Shown in pieces: positions 53,584 through 62,587 of a stretch of 64,000 nt of DNA. The stretch comes from Phormidesmis priestleyi Ana (GTDB lineage: Bacteria > Cyanobacteriota > Cyanobacteriia > Phormidesmidales > Phormidesmidaceae), in NCBI GenBank assembly GCA_001314865.1, contig LJZR01000019.1, forward strand, positions 1 through 64,000, given 5' to 3'. A program made the translations under genes and the position numbers. The notes under the pieces were generated by a model. It did not search any database, was not told where the DNA came from, and saw only the letters and a list, made by a program, of their open reading frames with translations. Each line of letters starts with the position of its first letter. Within the stretch, counting starts at the first letter, position 1.

Positions 53584-54488
53584 TCAAGGATTCGGCACAA
53601 GACTTGGAAAAACGAATTTTAAGCAGGTGCGCTCAGCTACATCGGGATTTGGCTCAATGACAAATTCGCCTTTAATCAGCGGCAGCGCTATTTCAGCCGT
53701 CGTTAAAATGAGCCCAGTTGAGAGCTGAATGTTCTCAATGAATTGAGAGGCAGCGAGTTTGGGGCTAATTCCTTTGTCTTGTGTTGAATCTGCATCTGAA
53801 TCTGAAACACGAGCCGCTAAGCCTTCAGCAGCATTCGTATCCGCAGCATTCGTATCCGCAGCATTCGTATCCGCAGCATTAGCTACGTTCTCCAGCTCTG
53901 CTCGAAGCGCAGCAGCAGAGCGATCTTTCCCTGAGGCCGCATGACTATCACTCTCAATCGTAATTACAACAGATTGTTCTTTTGTTTGCGCGGTTAGTTT
54001 CAGCGTTTTGGTATGTGGAATAGCATCTTGTATTAGGCTGATCAAAATGTTCTGTAGCCACTTTGCATCGGTGTAAATTTCCAGTTCGTCTGAAGGGGAG
54101 TCTACAGTGAGACGTACGTTTTGATTGGCGGCCTGTAGCGATATGTTCATTTCTACTTCAGGCAGTAAAAAGCTCAAGTCTACCGGTTCTAGCTGAGGCG
54201 ACTCGCGACCCACATCTAGCTTAGAAACTGCTGCAATCCGATCAAAAAGCGCCAGCATTTTTAGTGCTGCCATTTTCGACTGCTGGATAAACTCTCTTTG
54301 TTCTTCAGGGCTTTCACACAAGTCTTCTAAAATTAGCTGATGCAGGCTAACAATTGTGTTGACAGGCGATCGCATCTCATGAGATGTGCGCGCCAAAAAC
54401 CACTCTTAAACCGTTCGAGCGCCAGCAGTCGATGATAGGCTAGCGGCCAATTTTGATCGTCATCTGTGCTGGAAATATCTGAGGTCAT
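53584..54488 (-). pseudogene. Histidine-kinase-like gene with a one-base frameshift
   Basis: Reading from ATG 54488 the protein starts MTSDISSTDDDQNWPLAYHR and LLALERFKSG, then leaves frame in a run of five A (54395-54399). One extra base there joins it to LARTSHEMRSPVNTIVSLHQLILEDL in the next frame, giving a natural sequence of about 300 residues. The downstream frame alone could start at TTG 54396. The H-box is intact, but the ATPase part is poor: no DxGxG or GxGLG motif is visible, and Asn-box residues are weak (LISLIQDAIPHT). A 15-bp repeat encodes NAADT three times. It could be a pseudogene, a slippage-read gene or a sequencing error. Confidence 0.72.
53830..53874. repeat. 15-bp x3 tandem repeat inside the kinase-like gene
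   Basis: AGCATTCGTATCCGC occurs three times and encodes the NAADT repeat on the minus strand. Confidence 0.93.
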
Positions 54489-54548
54489 TGTTTTTAATAT
54501 TTGAAGTCAATATTTGAAGTCATAAAATTAACGATAAAGTCTTATTTG

Positions 54549-54578
54549 AAAGCGTCACTTCTTAAAGCGTCACTTCGC
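54549..54578. repeat. 15-bp duplication spanning the Sua5-gene stop
   Basis: AAAGCGTCACTTCTT and AAAGCGTCACTTCGC lie in contact (54549-54563 and 54564-54578). The stop TAA (54562-54564) straddles their junction. Confidence 0.92.
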
Positions 54579-55155
54579 CTTGGCGTAAAACTTGCCACCC
54601 TTGGCCAGTCCATTTAACCACGGTAGAAGGCTTTCCGCTGCTAACGGCAGGATGATCAGAGGCTGCTACAGATAAAATTAGGGCATCGGGGAACGTTTGT
54701 GAAATATCTACGGGTGAAATCAGCGGGGGTTGCCCCGAAAGGTTGGCGCTCGTTGTGGCTAGAGGGCCAGTTTGAGAAAGTAGCTCAATTGCCAGCGGAT
54801 GATTCGGCACTCGAATGCCTAACGTTCCCGTATTTTCAGGATTCATCATTTTGGGTGCTTTGTCGCTAGCGGGTAAAACCAATGTCAGCTGTCCGGGCCA
54901 GTGCCGAGCTGTGATGGCTTGCCAGGTTGCGATCGCCTCAGCATTGCCGACTACATAGGGCAACAAATCGGCCAAAGAGGCTCCCATCAAAATTAGCGGC
55001 TTTTCAGGCGGACGGCGCTTAGCCCGATAAATTAGCTCCGCGTGAGATGGGCGGGTTGCGATCGCCGGCACCGTATCGGTTGGAAAGCTAACCAAAACAG
55101 GACGCTCAGCCAGAGATGCAACCATCTTTTCCAATGAAACTTCTACCATGTTCAT
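54562..55155 (-). CDS. Sua5/YciO/YrdC family threonylcarbamoyl-AMP synthase
   Basis: A 197-residue protein with the family features SFPTDTVPAIATRPS, IYRAKRRPPEKPLILM (Lys/Arg-rich nucleotide site), HWPGQLTLVLPAS, LGIRVPNHP and ATTSANLSGQPP. The protein makes the activated threonylcarbamoyl group for t6A tRNA modification from threonine, bicarbonate and ATP. It is a single-domain form without the Sua5 C-terminal domain. ATG 55155 or 55149 could be the start. The stop is in a 15-bp duplication. Confidence 0.88.
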   Translation of the reverse strand: MNMVEVSLEKMVASLAERPVLVSFPTDTVPAIATRPSHAELIYRAKRRPPEKPLILMGASLADLLPYVVGNAEAIATWQAITARHWPGQLTLVLPASDKAPKMMNPENTGTLGIRVPNHPLAIELLSQTGPLATTSANLSGQPPLISPVDISQTFPDALILSVAASDHPAVSSGKPSTVVKWTGQGWQVLRQGEVTL

Positions 55156-55251
55156 ACCCTTTAATCAGCCCCTTTAACGAGCGTAATCATTGTAAGCGTT
55201 GCAGGGCTTCTTTCCAAGGGATGGAGGGCATCCTGATAACAATAACAATTT

Positions 55252-57345
55252 GTGGATGACTTGTTCCTTATGTCTAAGTATCTAGACTCTGATCAATCCT
55301 TTAATGGACTTCAGCAAGCGGCATACCAGCTCTCTTCTTGTACCGATCAGATTTTCCTGCAAATCAAGCAACAACAGACCTTGAGTCAAATAATTGATTG
55401 CATTCGGTCATCGCAGGATCTAGACACACTTTTCAAAACGACAGCGACGGAAGTTCGAGAGTTGCTGAATGCAGATCGGGTGGGCGTATTTCGATTTATG
55501 CCAGGGAGCAGCTGGGATGAAGGTGAATTTGTCTCAGAAGATGTGAACATCAACTTTGCTTCGGCGATGGCCGAAAAAGTACATGACCACTGCTTTGGGT
55601 CACAGTTTGCGGCTTACTACACCGAAGGCCGAGTTCAGGCTGTGACCGATATTCACAATGCGGGGCTCAGCGATTGCCATATTCGGGTGCTATCCCAATT
55701 TCAAATTCGAGCGAATTTGATTGTGCCTGTACTAAAGGGTAAGGAACTATGGGGATTATTCTGTATTCATCAGTGTGCGCATCCTCGCCGCTGGGAACTA
55801 GGAGAAATAGAGTTTGCAAAAAAAATAGCCGGACATTTTGCGATCGCGCTCCAGCAAGCCGAATATATAGAGCAACTACAAGATAAAGTGACCCGGTTAG
55901 ATCAAGCCAAAGCCCATGAAACAGCGATTTTCAATATTACGAACCGAATCCGTCGCTCCTTGGGCTTAGAAACGATTTGCGAAACTGCGACTGAAGAAGT
56001 TCGTCAGTTACTCGCCGTAGATCGTGTGGCGATTTATCGCTTTAATCCAGACTGGAGCGGGGACTTTCGATTTGAGTCAGTGGCCGAAGGTTGGAATTCC
56101 TTAGCCGGTGTGACTGCCACAATTGCGGATACGCACCTAATGGAAACCCAGGGAGGCCGTTACGCCAACAATGAAACCTTTGCCGTTGCGGATATTTACA
56201 AAGCAGGACATGCCGAATGCCACGTGGCATTGCTGGAAAGATTTCAGGCGAAAGCTTATGCAATCACCCCGATTTTTCAAGGCGAGCGTCTCTGGGGTTT
56301 GTTAGCTGCTTTTCAAAACGATGCCCCTCGGCAGTGGGCGAAAGAGGAGATCGATCTGCTCGCGCAGATTTGTGAACAGCTAGGAATTGCGATTCAACAA
56401 GCGGAATCTGTTTGTAAAATACAAGCGCAGTCGAGAGAACTCAAGCAAACCCTAGAAGATTTGCAGCAGTCGCAAATGCAGCAAATTCAAAATGAGAAAA
56501 TGGCGAGCTTAGGTCAGCTGGTTGCAGGGGTCGCCCATGAAATCAACAACCCCATCAACTATATCCACGGCAATATTAAGCATATCGGTCAATACGTGGA
56601 GGCGCTTCTGCCCCTCGTTGCCTTCTATCAGCAGCAGGGTTCTAACTCGGCGACAGACATCAAAACAAAAGAGATAGCAGAGGATATTGACTTCGATTTT
56701 ATTCTCGAAGATTTACCCAAACTGTTAGCTTCAATGAGAATGGGAACCGAACGTATCCGTAGCATTGTTCTATCGCTTCGAAATTTCTCTCGCTTAGACG
56801 AAACTGGCTGTAAAGCGGTCGATATTCATGAAGGGCTTGAGAGCACTTTACTAATTCTCGGCAACCGAATCAAAGATTGTAACAACCCGAAAGGGATAGA
56901 AATCATTAAAAACTATCAGCAGATTCCTTTAATAGACTGCTACCCAGCCCAACTCAATCAGGTGTTTATGAACCTTTTGGCCAATGCGCTTGATGCTATT
57001 GAAGAAGCCATTAAAGCGAAATCACTAAATGACGAAAGCCCTGATAGTCGGCCAACGTATAAGATTTGGATCAGTACACAGTTAAACGAACAGGAGCAAG
57101 TGGAACTCCGGATTCGAGATAACGGTATTGGATTAAAAGAGGCAATCGTCCATAAAGTTTTCGATCACTTCTTCACCACTAAGCCCGTCGGCAAGGGCAC
57201 TGGTTTGGGCTTAGCGATTTCCAGAAAAATCATTATGGAAAAGCATTTTGGCACACTCAGTTTAAACGCCATGCCTGGCCAAGGTGCAGAGTTTATAGTG
57301 TGTTTACCTACTAAGCTGAAAAGCGATCTTACGCCAAAGCGTTGA
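55252..57345 (+). CDS. Histidine kinase with two phytochrome/CBCR-like GAF domains
   Basis: A 697-residue kinase: GAF1 (about 50-205), GAF2 (about 225-385), a coiled coil, then HisKA with VAGVAHEINNPINYIHGN (His about 429) and HATPase with NQVFMNLLANALDAI, DNGIGLKE and GKGTGLGLAISRKII. Both GAFs have Cys-His where bilin-binding GAFs attach the chromophore: DCHIRVLSQF (Cys142) and ECHVALLERF (Cys323). GAF2 further matches cyanobacteriochromes in GGRYANNETFAVADIYKAGH and LWGLLAAFQNDAPRQW. It may be a light or redox sensor without a PHY domain. GTG 55252 or ATG 55270 starts it. Cytoplasmic. Confidence 0.85.
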   Translation: MDDLFLMSKYLDSDQSFNGLQQAAYQLSSCTDQIFLQIKQQQTLSQIIDCIRSSQDLDTLFKTTATEVRELLNADRVGVFRFMPGSSWDEGEFVSEDVNINFASAMAEKVHDHCFGSQFAAYYTEGRVQAVTDIHNAGLSDCHIRVLSQFQIRANLIVPVLKGKELWGLFCIHQCAHPRRWELGEIEFAKKIAGHFAIALQQAEYIEQLQDKVTRLDQAKAHETAIFNITNRIRRSLGLETICETATEEVRQLLAVDRVAIYRFNPDWSGDFRFESVAEGWNSLAGVTATIADTHLMETQGGRYANNETFAVADIYKAGHAECHVALLERFQAKAYAITPIFQGERLWGLLAAFQNDAPRQWAKEEIDLLAQICEQLGIAIQQAESVCKIQAQSRELKQTLEDLQQSQMQQIQNEKMASLGQLVAGVAHEINNPINYIHGNIKHIGQYVEALLPLVAFYQQQGSNSATDIKTKEIAEDIDFDFILEDLPKLLASMRMGTERIRSIVLSLRNFSRLDETGCKAVDIHEGLESTLLILGNRIKDCNNPKGIEIIKNYQQIPLIDCYPAQLNQVFMNLLANALDAIEEAIKAKSLNDESPDSRPTYKIWISTQLNEQEQVELRIRDNGIGLKEAIVHKVFDHFFTTKPVGKGTGLGLAISRKIIMEKHFGTLSLNAMPGQGAEFIVCLPTKLKSDLTPKR

Positions 57346-57784
57346 GTTCGGCTCTCAGCGTTGAAATGATTTTCGCCATGAATAACCCATCAAGCGATGT
57401 CAAAAGTTAGTCTGTTTGTTGACAACTCCAACAAACCTCAATGATTAGGGATTCGACAAGCGCGATCTCCTCACAGCCCTTTTCACCAAATACTATAGCC
57501 TCACTTCGCCAGCCTCACTTCGCCAGCCTCACTTCGCCAGCCTCACTTCGCCAGCCCCACTTCGCCCGATGTTTCTCCACGGCCTCAAAAATCTGTAAAG
57601 ATTGCGCAAAAATAACTTGAACTATTATGATTGTTTCATCGGCAATATTTGATAATTTCATTCTCCATGAAAAGTGTTCGGTTTTATCCTAAGGGCTATC
57701 CTAAGGGCTTGAGTGAGTTCCGCACTACTTTTGTTTGTCCAACGTAAAGGCCACAGATTTAGATTATAATACTCTTATCCTGAT
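57346..57784. other. Intergenic region with a 14-bp repeat array
   Basis: About 440 bp between convergent genes. Apart from the repeat at 57499-57568 and a duplicated CCTAAGGGCT (about 57690-57710) nothing was recognised. Confidence 0.5.
57499..57568. repeat. 14-bp x5 tandem repeat
   Basis: CCTCACTTCGCCAG four times and a fifth copy with two changes, about 150 bp after the GAF-kinase stop. Confidence 0.95.
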
Positions 57785-58852
57785 TCAAAGAGATAGGCGA
57801 TCGCATCCCTTCTTCGACAAAAGTGTCTTTGCTCGTTTGGCACTCCCTGAAAAGGAACTCCGAATCAAATTAGACACTTTTGCGAATGGATTAGCCAGGA
57901 GATTTGTTTTTTTAAGTCGTTTGGGCTTTTGCTCTGGCTGCTTCAAAAAGCGATAGCTCAAAAAAGTATTTTGATAGCGAATCTTCATGTCCTCACCTTG
58001 GCACAGATGCTGAAAAGCAGCAGCAGAATATCCCATATAGTGAATTCGATTAATGGGCTTTAAGCCCTCGTAGTTATAAAGCACTTCTACAGCTACAAAC
58101 GGATCGGCATTAGCACAGTTGCCGGTTCTTTCTTTACTGTTGGGGCTTTTGGTAAAGTTAAATAGGGGGCGATCGCAGCCCAGCGTCATATAGTTAAACA
58201 AAAATGCATCGTCCCACCAGCCGTTGCTATTAATCCAATTAATCTCTCCCTTTTCAATCAAACGGGTCTTTAAGGCTTGCAGCTGATCGCGACCAAAAAT
58301 GCCTCGCTTCGATCCAAAAAAGCTAGAGCAATGCAGCCGAGCCCGAATATCAGCTTCTGTAAAGAGGCCCGACTGTTTAACCAGTGGAATATTCAGAGCC
58401 GCAGTTGCCTCTGGCTTAGCATGTTCCCAGTCGTCAAAAACAAAATCGTATCTGTCTAATTTTCCAAAGATATTGTCTATTGGTCTCATCGCCAAGCTAT
58501 CGCCATCAAAAAACACAAACTTGTCAAAAACACCATCAAAAGCTGCAAACTTACGATGCAAACGACCTTTACACCAGCGAGGATGAGAAAAATTAGTAGC
58601 CTTGGCGCGAGGATGCGCCGCAACCACTTCTTGGGCAAAGGTTTCCCATCGCTCAATGGCCTCTCTATTACAAAATAAAGTAACATTGGGCCGCGAGTCT
58701 ATTTCTTCTTTAACCCGATCTAACTGATCATCAAAAGGAATGACACAAACAGGAATATCCAGACCAATATTAACTTCAATACTATTGAGAAGCGCCACTA
58801 ACTGATCATAAACATAATCATTAGCTAGTGTGTAGATACCGCATGAGTTCAT
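57785..58852 (-). CDS. Glycosyltransferase-like protein of the Npun_R2821/R2822 type
   Basis: A 355-residue protein with the start CGIYTLANDYVYDQLVALLNSIE, a nucleotide-sugar type motif FVFFDGDSLAMRP, CSSFFGSKRGIFGRDQL, NGWWDDAFLFNYMTLG and GYSAAAFQHLCQGED. I recall this as a cyanobacterial family named Npun_R2821/Npun_R2822 with a GT-A-like fold. The DGD could bind a divalent metal and nucleotide sugar. The basic C-terminal tail may touch membrane. It lies next to the sulfotransferase and GT2 genes, so a role in cell-surface glycan is likely. Confidence 0.72.
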   Translation of the reverse strand: MNSCGIYTLANDYVYDQLVALLNSIEVNIGLDIPVCVIPFDDQLDRVKEEIDSRPNVTLFCNREAIERWETFAQEVVAAHPRAKATNFSHPRWCKGRLHRKFAAFDGVFDKFVFFDGDSLAMRPIDNIFGKLDRYDFVFDDWEHAKPEATAALNIPLVKQSGLFTEADIRARLHCSSFFGSKRGIFGRDQLQALKTRLIEKGEINWINSNGWWDDAFLFNYMTLGCDRPLFNFTKSPNSKERTGNCANADPFVAVEVLYNYEGLKPINRIHYMGYSAAAFQHLCQGEDMKIRYQNTFLSYRFLKQPEQKPKRLKKTNLLANPFAKVSNLIRSSFSGSAKRAKTLLSKKGCDRLSL

Positions 58853-59281
58853 TTTAAAGATACCTCAAAAAACAACGATCAGATGAACAGTTGAAATACA
58901 GGTAAAACACACACCTAATATATTAATTTGCTAATTTATTTATAATACTTACAATACTAGTATATTTAAGTATAAGTGGTGTCATAGTTAGTATTAAATT
59001 GCCCGCATCTTTTCGTAGATAAGAAAACAGTTAGAGAGCCGCAATACATCATTTGTCAACACAGGGGCTCAGTGAGGCGGTGGTTAATGAAACAAGCGTT
59101 ACTATTAAGCCTTAGCGCAAAGGTATTTTCATTAACTGCACATTCCTCAAGCGAGATCCTGTCAGGTATCATTTTTTACATCCCTTCTTCTCTTTCCTTC
59201 TGACATCTTTAAAACAAACACCTTTAAAACAAACATTAATTGGTAATCATTGTTACATTCTCTCTAGCAGGCATCACCACT
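58853..59281. other. AT-rich divergent promoter region of the glycan block
   Basis: About 430 bp between the glycosyltransferase-like gene (minus) and the sulfotransferase gene (plus). The stretch 58900-58990 is strongly AT-rich with TATAATAC and ATATTTAAG-like motifs. No gene recognised. Confidence 0.5.
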
Positions 59282-60118
59282 ATGAGTTTTTATCCTAAAA
59301 CCTTGCAAACAAGCGTTCAGAATTCAAAGAGAAAAGCTCGCAAGCTCTCTAAAAAATTAGGCTTAGGTGTCACTCATCGGGCCCCTTACGATAATGTATT
59401 TCACTGCTGCGTGCAAAAAACGGCTAGCCAGTGGTTTAAGGCCATCTTTAGTGATGACATTTTTTATCAAAATACCGGACTGCCTGCTCAGACATACAGC
59501 AAGGTGGGCCTACGTCAGGACAGGTACGGCGCAGTGCCGCTCAAAAGGGTCGCAACGCCGCTTTATATCAATCATGCCAACTATTTGGCAATTCCTAAGC
59601 CCAAGCACTACAGAACTTTTTTTGTAACCCGCGATCCGCGAGATATTATAGTCTCTTTTTATTTTTCGACCCGGTACTCTCATCCTTTAATGGCCTACAT
59701 CCCGAGGATGAGAAAAGAACTAGAAACCCTAACTCACTCAAACGGCCTCAAGTATGTTACCGATCAGCTCAATGAAATGGGCGTGTTTGAGGCTCAAAAC
59801 TCTTGGGCCAATGTAAACGATGCACAGCATAAAGTTTTTCGATACGAAGATCTCGCTAGCGATAATCGCGCTTTTTTAAAGAATTTGCTGGACTATCTAG
59901 AGATTGATCTATCGCCTAATAAGTTTGATATTTTATATGATGAACATGCCTTTGAAAATCTTTCAAAAGGGCGAGGGCAGGGAGAAGAAGACATTAATTC
60001 GCACTACCGCAAAGGCAAGGCTGGCGATTGGAAAGAATATTTTGACGATGCGGTTATGGCTCATTTCGCAAGGGTAACCGGTAACCTATTGAATGTTTTA
60101 GAGTATACAACGGAATGA
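59282..60118 (+). CDS. Sulfotransferase-domain protein
   Basis: About 278 residues from ATG 59282 (MSFYPKTLQ). The PAPS-binding motif is VFHCCVQKTASQWFKAIF (5'-phosphosulfate loop) and the 3'-phosphate region FFVTRDPRDIIVSFYFSTR; the conserved C-terminal loop is HYRKGKAGDWKEYFDD. This is a cytoplasmic sulfotransferase fold that moves sulfate from PAPS to a sugar or other hydroxyl. An upstream frame start at 59240 is less likely. The stop overlaps the start of the next gene by 4 bp (ATGA). Confidence 0.85.
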   Translation: MSFYPKTLQTSVQNSKRKARKLSKKLGLGVTHRAPYDNVFHCCVQKTASQWFKAIFSDDIFYQNTGLPAQTYSKVGLRQDRYGAVPLKRVATPLYINHANYLAIPKPKHYRTFFVTRDPRDIIVSFYFSTRYSHPLMAYIPRMRKELETLTHSNGLKYVTDQLNEMGVFEAQNSWANVNDAQHKVFRYEDLASDNRAFLKNLLDYLEIDLSPNKFDILYDEHAFENLSKGRGQGEEDINSHYRKGKAGDWKEYFDDAVMAHFARVTGNLLNVLEYTTE

Positions 60119-61248
60119 TTCGGCTTACTTACGGGGACCAGCAACAGTTTCGCTTTCGACATAGCGATATCAATATTTTGGGAGCAGTAGACCCTGTAAA
60201 CAATGTCGAGCTTATTAAGCGCTCAGAATATTGCCTTAATGGCAGTGAGCCCGTCCATTTTTATATTGAGCCCAAGGTTGAAAAAAAAGGCCCTGGCAAA
60301 TATCCCTATGGCTGTTATACGCCCGCTTGTCATCGGCTAAGAGATCGACCCGGTCACTTTAATCTTGAAATTTCGGTTAATCATCCTAAACTCATGAAAG
60401 GATGGAACACTGTTAGCATAGAAGTTGAATATGGCGACCAAGCGCTTGAGCACAAAAGTGTTGAGTTTCATTGGAACCCTCATCCCATTCCTCTGCCCTT
60501 GTCGCTCACCGATTTGAGCACAGAGTCCTCTATTCAAGCAATAGGCCAAGCCATTAATGGTGCTTTTGAGATTGACGCTGAGCGCAATGTGATTCGTTCG
60601 CGATCGCCCGTTGGCTCCGATGTGCTTTTTTTAATCGGATCTCCTCACCAAAGCCAGGAAGCAACCTACGATGTGAGGTTCACTGGCAGAAAAGTCTTTA
60701 TGGGCGTTAGTGACTTTTTTACAGCGCATGTAGAACAATCTCCAGACTTGGGAATTAAGCCGGGTTATTGTACCTCAGGGCTAGCTACCATCAACGCTCA
60801 GGGCAATGCCCAGGTGTGGATCGCCTGGGGCGACAATTTAATCGATAACGAGCAAGAATGGGTCGTAAAAACAGCAGAAAATACAGCGTGGATCGATATT
60901 GAACTGCATCGGCTCTATAGTGTGAGACACCAAACGATTATTGGCAACGGCATTAACGGCAGTCGGTTTAAAATTTGGCCTAAAGACAAACCCGAACCTA
61001 AGGCGTGGCTATGCGAAGAGCACAATAAAGGGCTAGATCCAAAATTCCCCCGCAATCAGCAAGCCTCTTTTGGTTTGTTTCAGTATTTTGGCTCGCCCAC
61101 AGAGTGGTCTAACATTGTTGTTAAAGCCTTAGAGATTGACCCAAGGTCTATCAAGCTCAGGCGAACCAAAAAGAACTACGCTAAACGCCTTCTGACAAAG
61201 CTGGCAGCCTACCGAAAGCAATATCTGAAACTATTGAAAAACTATTGA
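60115..61248 (+). CDS. Unknown protein translationally coupled to the sulfotransferase
   Basis: A 377-residue protein without signal peptide or membrane helix. It reads as beta-rich: IRLTYGDQQQFRFRHSDINILG, EPVHFYIEPKVEKKG, GHFNLEISVNHPKLMKGWNTVSIEVEYG and, from about residue 145, a second half with NVIRSRSPVGSDVLFLIG, TYDVRFTGRKVFMGVSDFFTAHV and WIDIELHRLYSVRH, resembling a lectin/concanavalin-like sandwich. A basic C-terminal tail (TKKNYAKRLLTKLAAYRKQYLK) ends it. It overlaps the sulfotransferase stop by 4 bp. I recognise no family. An 11-bp repeat contains its stop. Confidence 0.7.
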   Translation: MIRLTYGDQQQFRFRHSDINILGAVDPVNNVELIKRSEYCLNGSEPVHFYIEPKVEKKGPGKYPYGCYTPACHRLRDRPGHFNLEISVNHPKLMKGWNTVSIEVEYGDQALEHKSVEFHWNPHPIPLPLSLTDLSTESSIQAIGQAINGAFEIDAERNVIRSRSPVGSDVLFLIGSPHQSQEATYDVRFTGRKVFMGVSDFFTAHVEQSPDLGIKPGYCTSGLATINAQGNAQVWIAWGDNLIDNEQEWVVKTAENTAWIDIELHRLYSVRHQTIIGNGINGSRFKIWPKDKPEPKAWLCEEHNKGLDPKFPRNQQASFGLFQYFGSPTEWSNIVVKALEIDPRSIKLRRTKKNYAKRLLTKLAAYRKQYLKLLKNY

Positions 61249-61257
61249 AAAACTAGC
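61231..61257. repeat. 11-bp tandem duplication spanning a stop codon
   Basis: CTATTGAAAAA twice and a partial third. The TGA stop of the gene at 60115 is at 61246-61248 in the second copy. Confidence 0.88.
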
Positions 61258-61297
61258 AAAAGTAAGTGAACTCTCAAATTATTTGAGTCCATGCCCA

Positions 61298-62221
61298 TCA
61301 GGTAAATCGACGTGCCAACACCAGTTTAGTCGCGATTTTGAGATCTTCTCTGAGTCGATAGCGCTTCTTCCTGAGCCAGTTGAGCAGATGAAAACAACAA
61401 ACTCCACGCTCTGAAAAGCTAATCGGGGCTCTCCAAGTGGCTTTGAAGTATTCAAAGAATATTTTCCACCGAGGAAAGGTGATTTTGCCAGTTTTAGTAG
61501 GGTCAAACCAGGCAGTGTAAAGATGGTAGCGCGATCGCGCAATTTCAGTAGACTGCTTTTCGTGGTATCTAGGAAAAAAGAGATATTCGGGAATTTGGTG
61601 AAAACGACCCAAAAAAGAAAGCTGTACTAGCAGCACGCCATCTGCATGAGCATAATATCCAATCAAATCGGTTTGCTTTAAAACATCCGCCCGGATTACC
61701 CCATACACCTGATAGCATCGATGGTCTCCAAACTTGCGATCGCCAAATAAAAGCCCGTAAAACCGCTCGCTAGGCTTTTCGGAGTCAGTATTTAACTGAA
61801 TGTCGTACTTACCTCGGGCCTTGCAGTTGGGTTCAGCAATGACATGGGCCATCGCATGACACAGCACCACAGAATCGTCGTTATCTAGGATTTCAACAGA
61901 CTTTTCAACCAGTTCTGGTGCTAACAAATCGTCGTAGGCTGCCCACCTAAAGTATTCACCCCGTGACAGCTCAAACACATAGTTATGATTCCAGGCAGGA
62001 CCCCGATTTTCTTCGTTGCGATAGTAACGAACCCGAGCGTCTTTTGCAGCATAGGCACGACAAATTTCCTCGGTATTGTCCGTAGAAGCATTGTCGGCAA
62101 TAATGAGCTCAAAATCTTGAAAGGTTTGAGCTAGGATAGCCTCTAGAGTTTCTGAGAGATATTTCTCTCCGTTGTAGACGGGTAAACCAATACTTACCCG
62201 AGGCTGAGTGCATGAAGGCAT
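61298..62221 (-). CDS. Family 2 glycosyltransferase
   Basis: A 307-residue GT2 enzyme: VSIGLPVYNGEKYLSETLEAILAQTFQDFELIIADNASTDNTEEI, then the DxD-type metal site WAAYDDLLAPELVE, and GYYAHADGVLLVQLSFLG in the acceptor region. It likely adds a sugar to a surface polysaccharide or lipid carrier. It is convergent with the gene of unknown function and lies in the same glycan block. No membrane helix. Confidence 0.9.
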   Translation of the reverse strand: MPSCTQPRVSIGLPVYNGEKYLSETLEAILAQTFQDFELIIADNASTDNTEEICRAYAAKDARVRYYRNEENRGPAWNHNYVFELSRGEYFRWAAYDDLLAPELVEKSVEILDNDDSVVLCHAMAHVIAEPNCKARGKYDIQLNTDSEKPSERFYGLLFGDRKFGDHRCYQVYGVIRADVLKQTDLIGYYAHADGVLLVQLSFLGRFHQIPEYLFFPRYHEKQSTEIARSRYHLYTAWFDPTKTGKITFPRWKIFFEYFKATWRAPISFSERGVCCFHLLNWLRKKRYRLREDLKIATKLVLARRFT

Positions 62222-62587
62222 AAGGATTACTCAACTATAGCCATCGTACGATGGCCTTAATTTTTCTTAGCTTATTTATTGACTTATTTGTTGACTTATT
62301 TTCTGGGCTCGCTTTCTTGAGTTAGATGCTCCCTAAAGTCGCGCAGCACAAATGATTCACAGAGGCCGTTTAACACCTGATATGATTTCTAACATGGTTT
62401 ATTGATTTGAATTTATTGCTCACGCTCTCTTCATATTTTTTCTGAGTAATCAAGTTAAATATTTATATTCCAAAGAAGAATATATGAGTTTATTTCTCTG
62501 TAACAAAGTATGCTGCCGAGGCCACTTTGGGGAGCGTCTCGACAGCATAAAATGAAGTTATTAGTTAAAAGTAATCTAAGTTTTTAG
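62222..62587. other. Intergenic region with a hairpin and short repeats
   Basis: About 365 bp between two minus-strand genes. It contains TTGACTTATTT-type duplications near 62268-62302 and a hairpin at 62509-62549. No gene recognised. Confidence 0.45.
62509..62549 (-). terminator. Possible terminator hairpin after the HEAT-repeat gene
   Basis: TATGCTGCCGAG and CTCGACAGCATA (62509-62520 and 62538-62549) form a 12-bp stem with one wobble pair. On the minus strand it comes about 40 bp after the HEAT-gene stop and is followed by CTTTGTTA, a weak T-tract. Confidence 0.55.
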
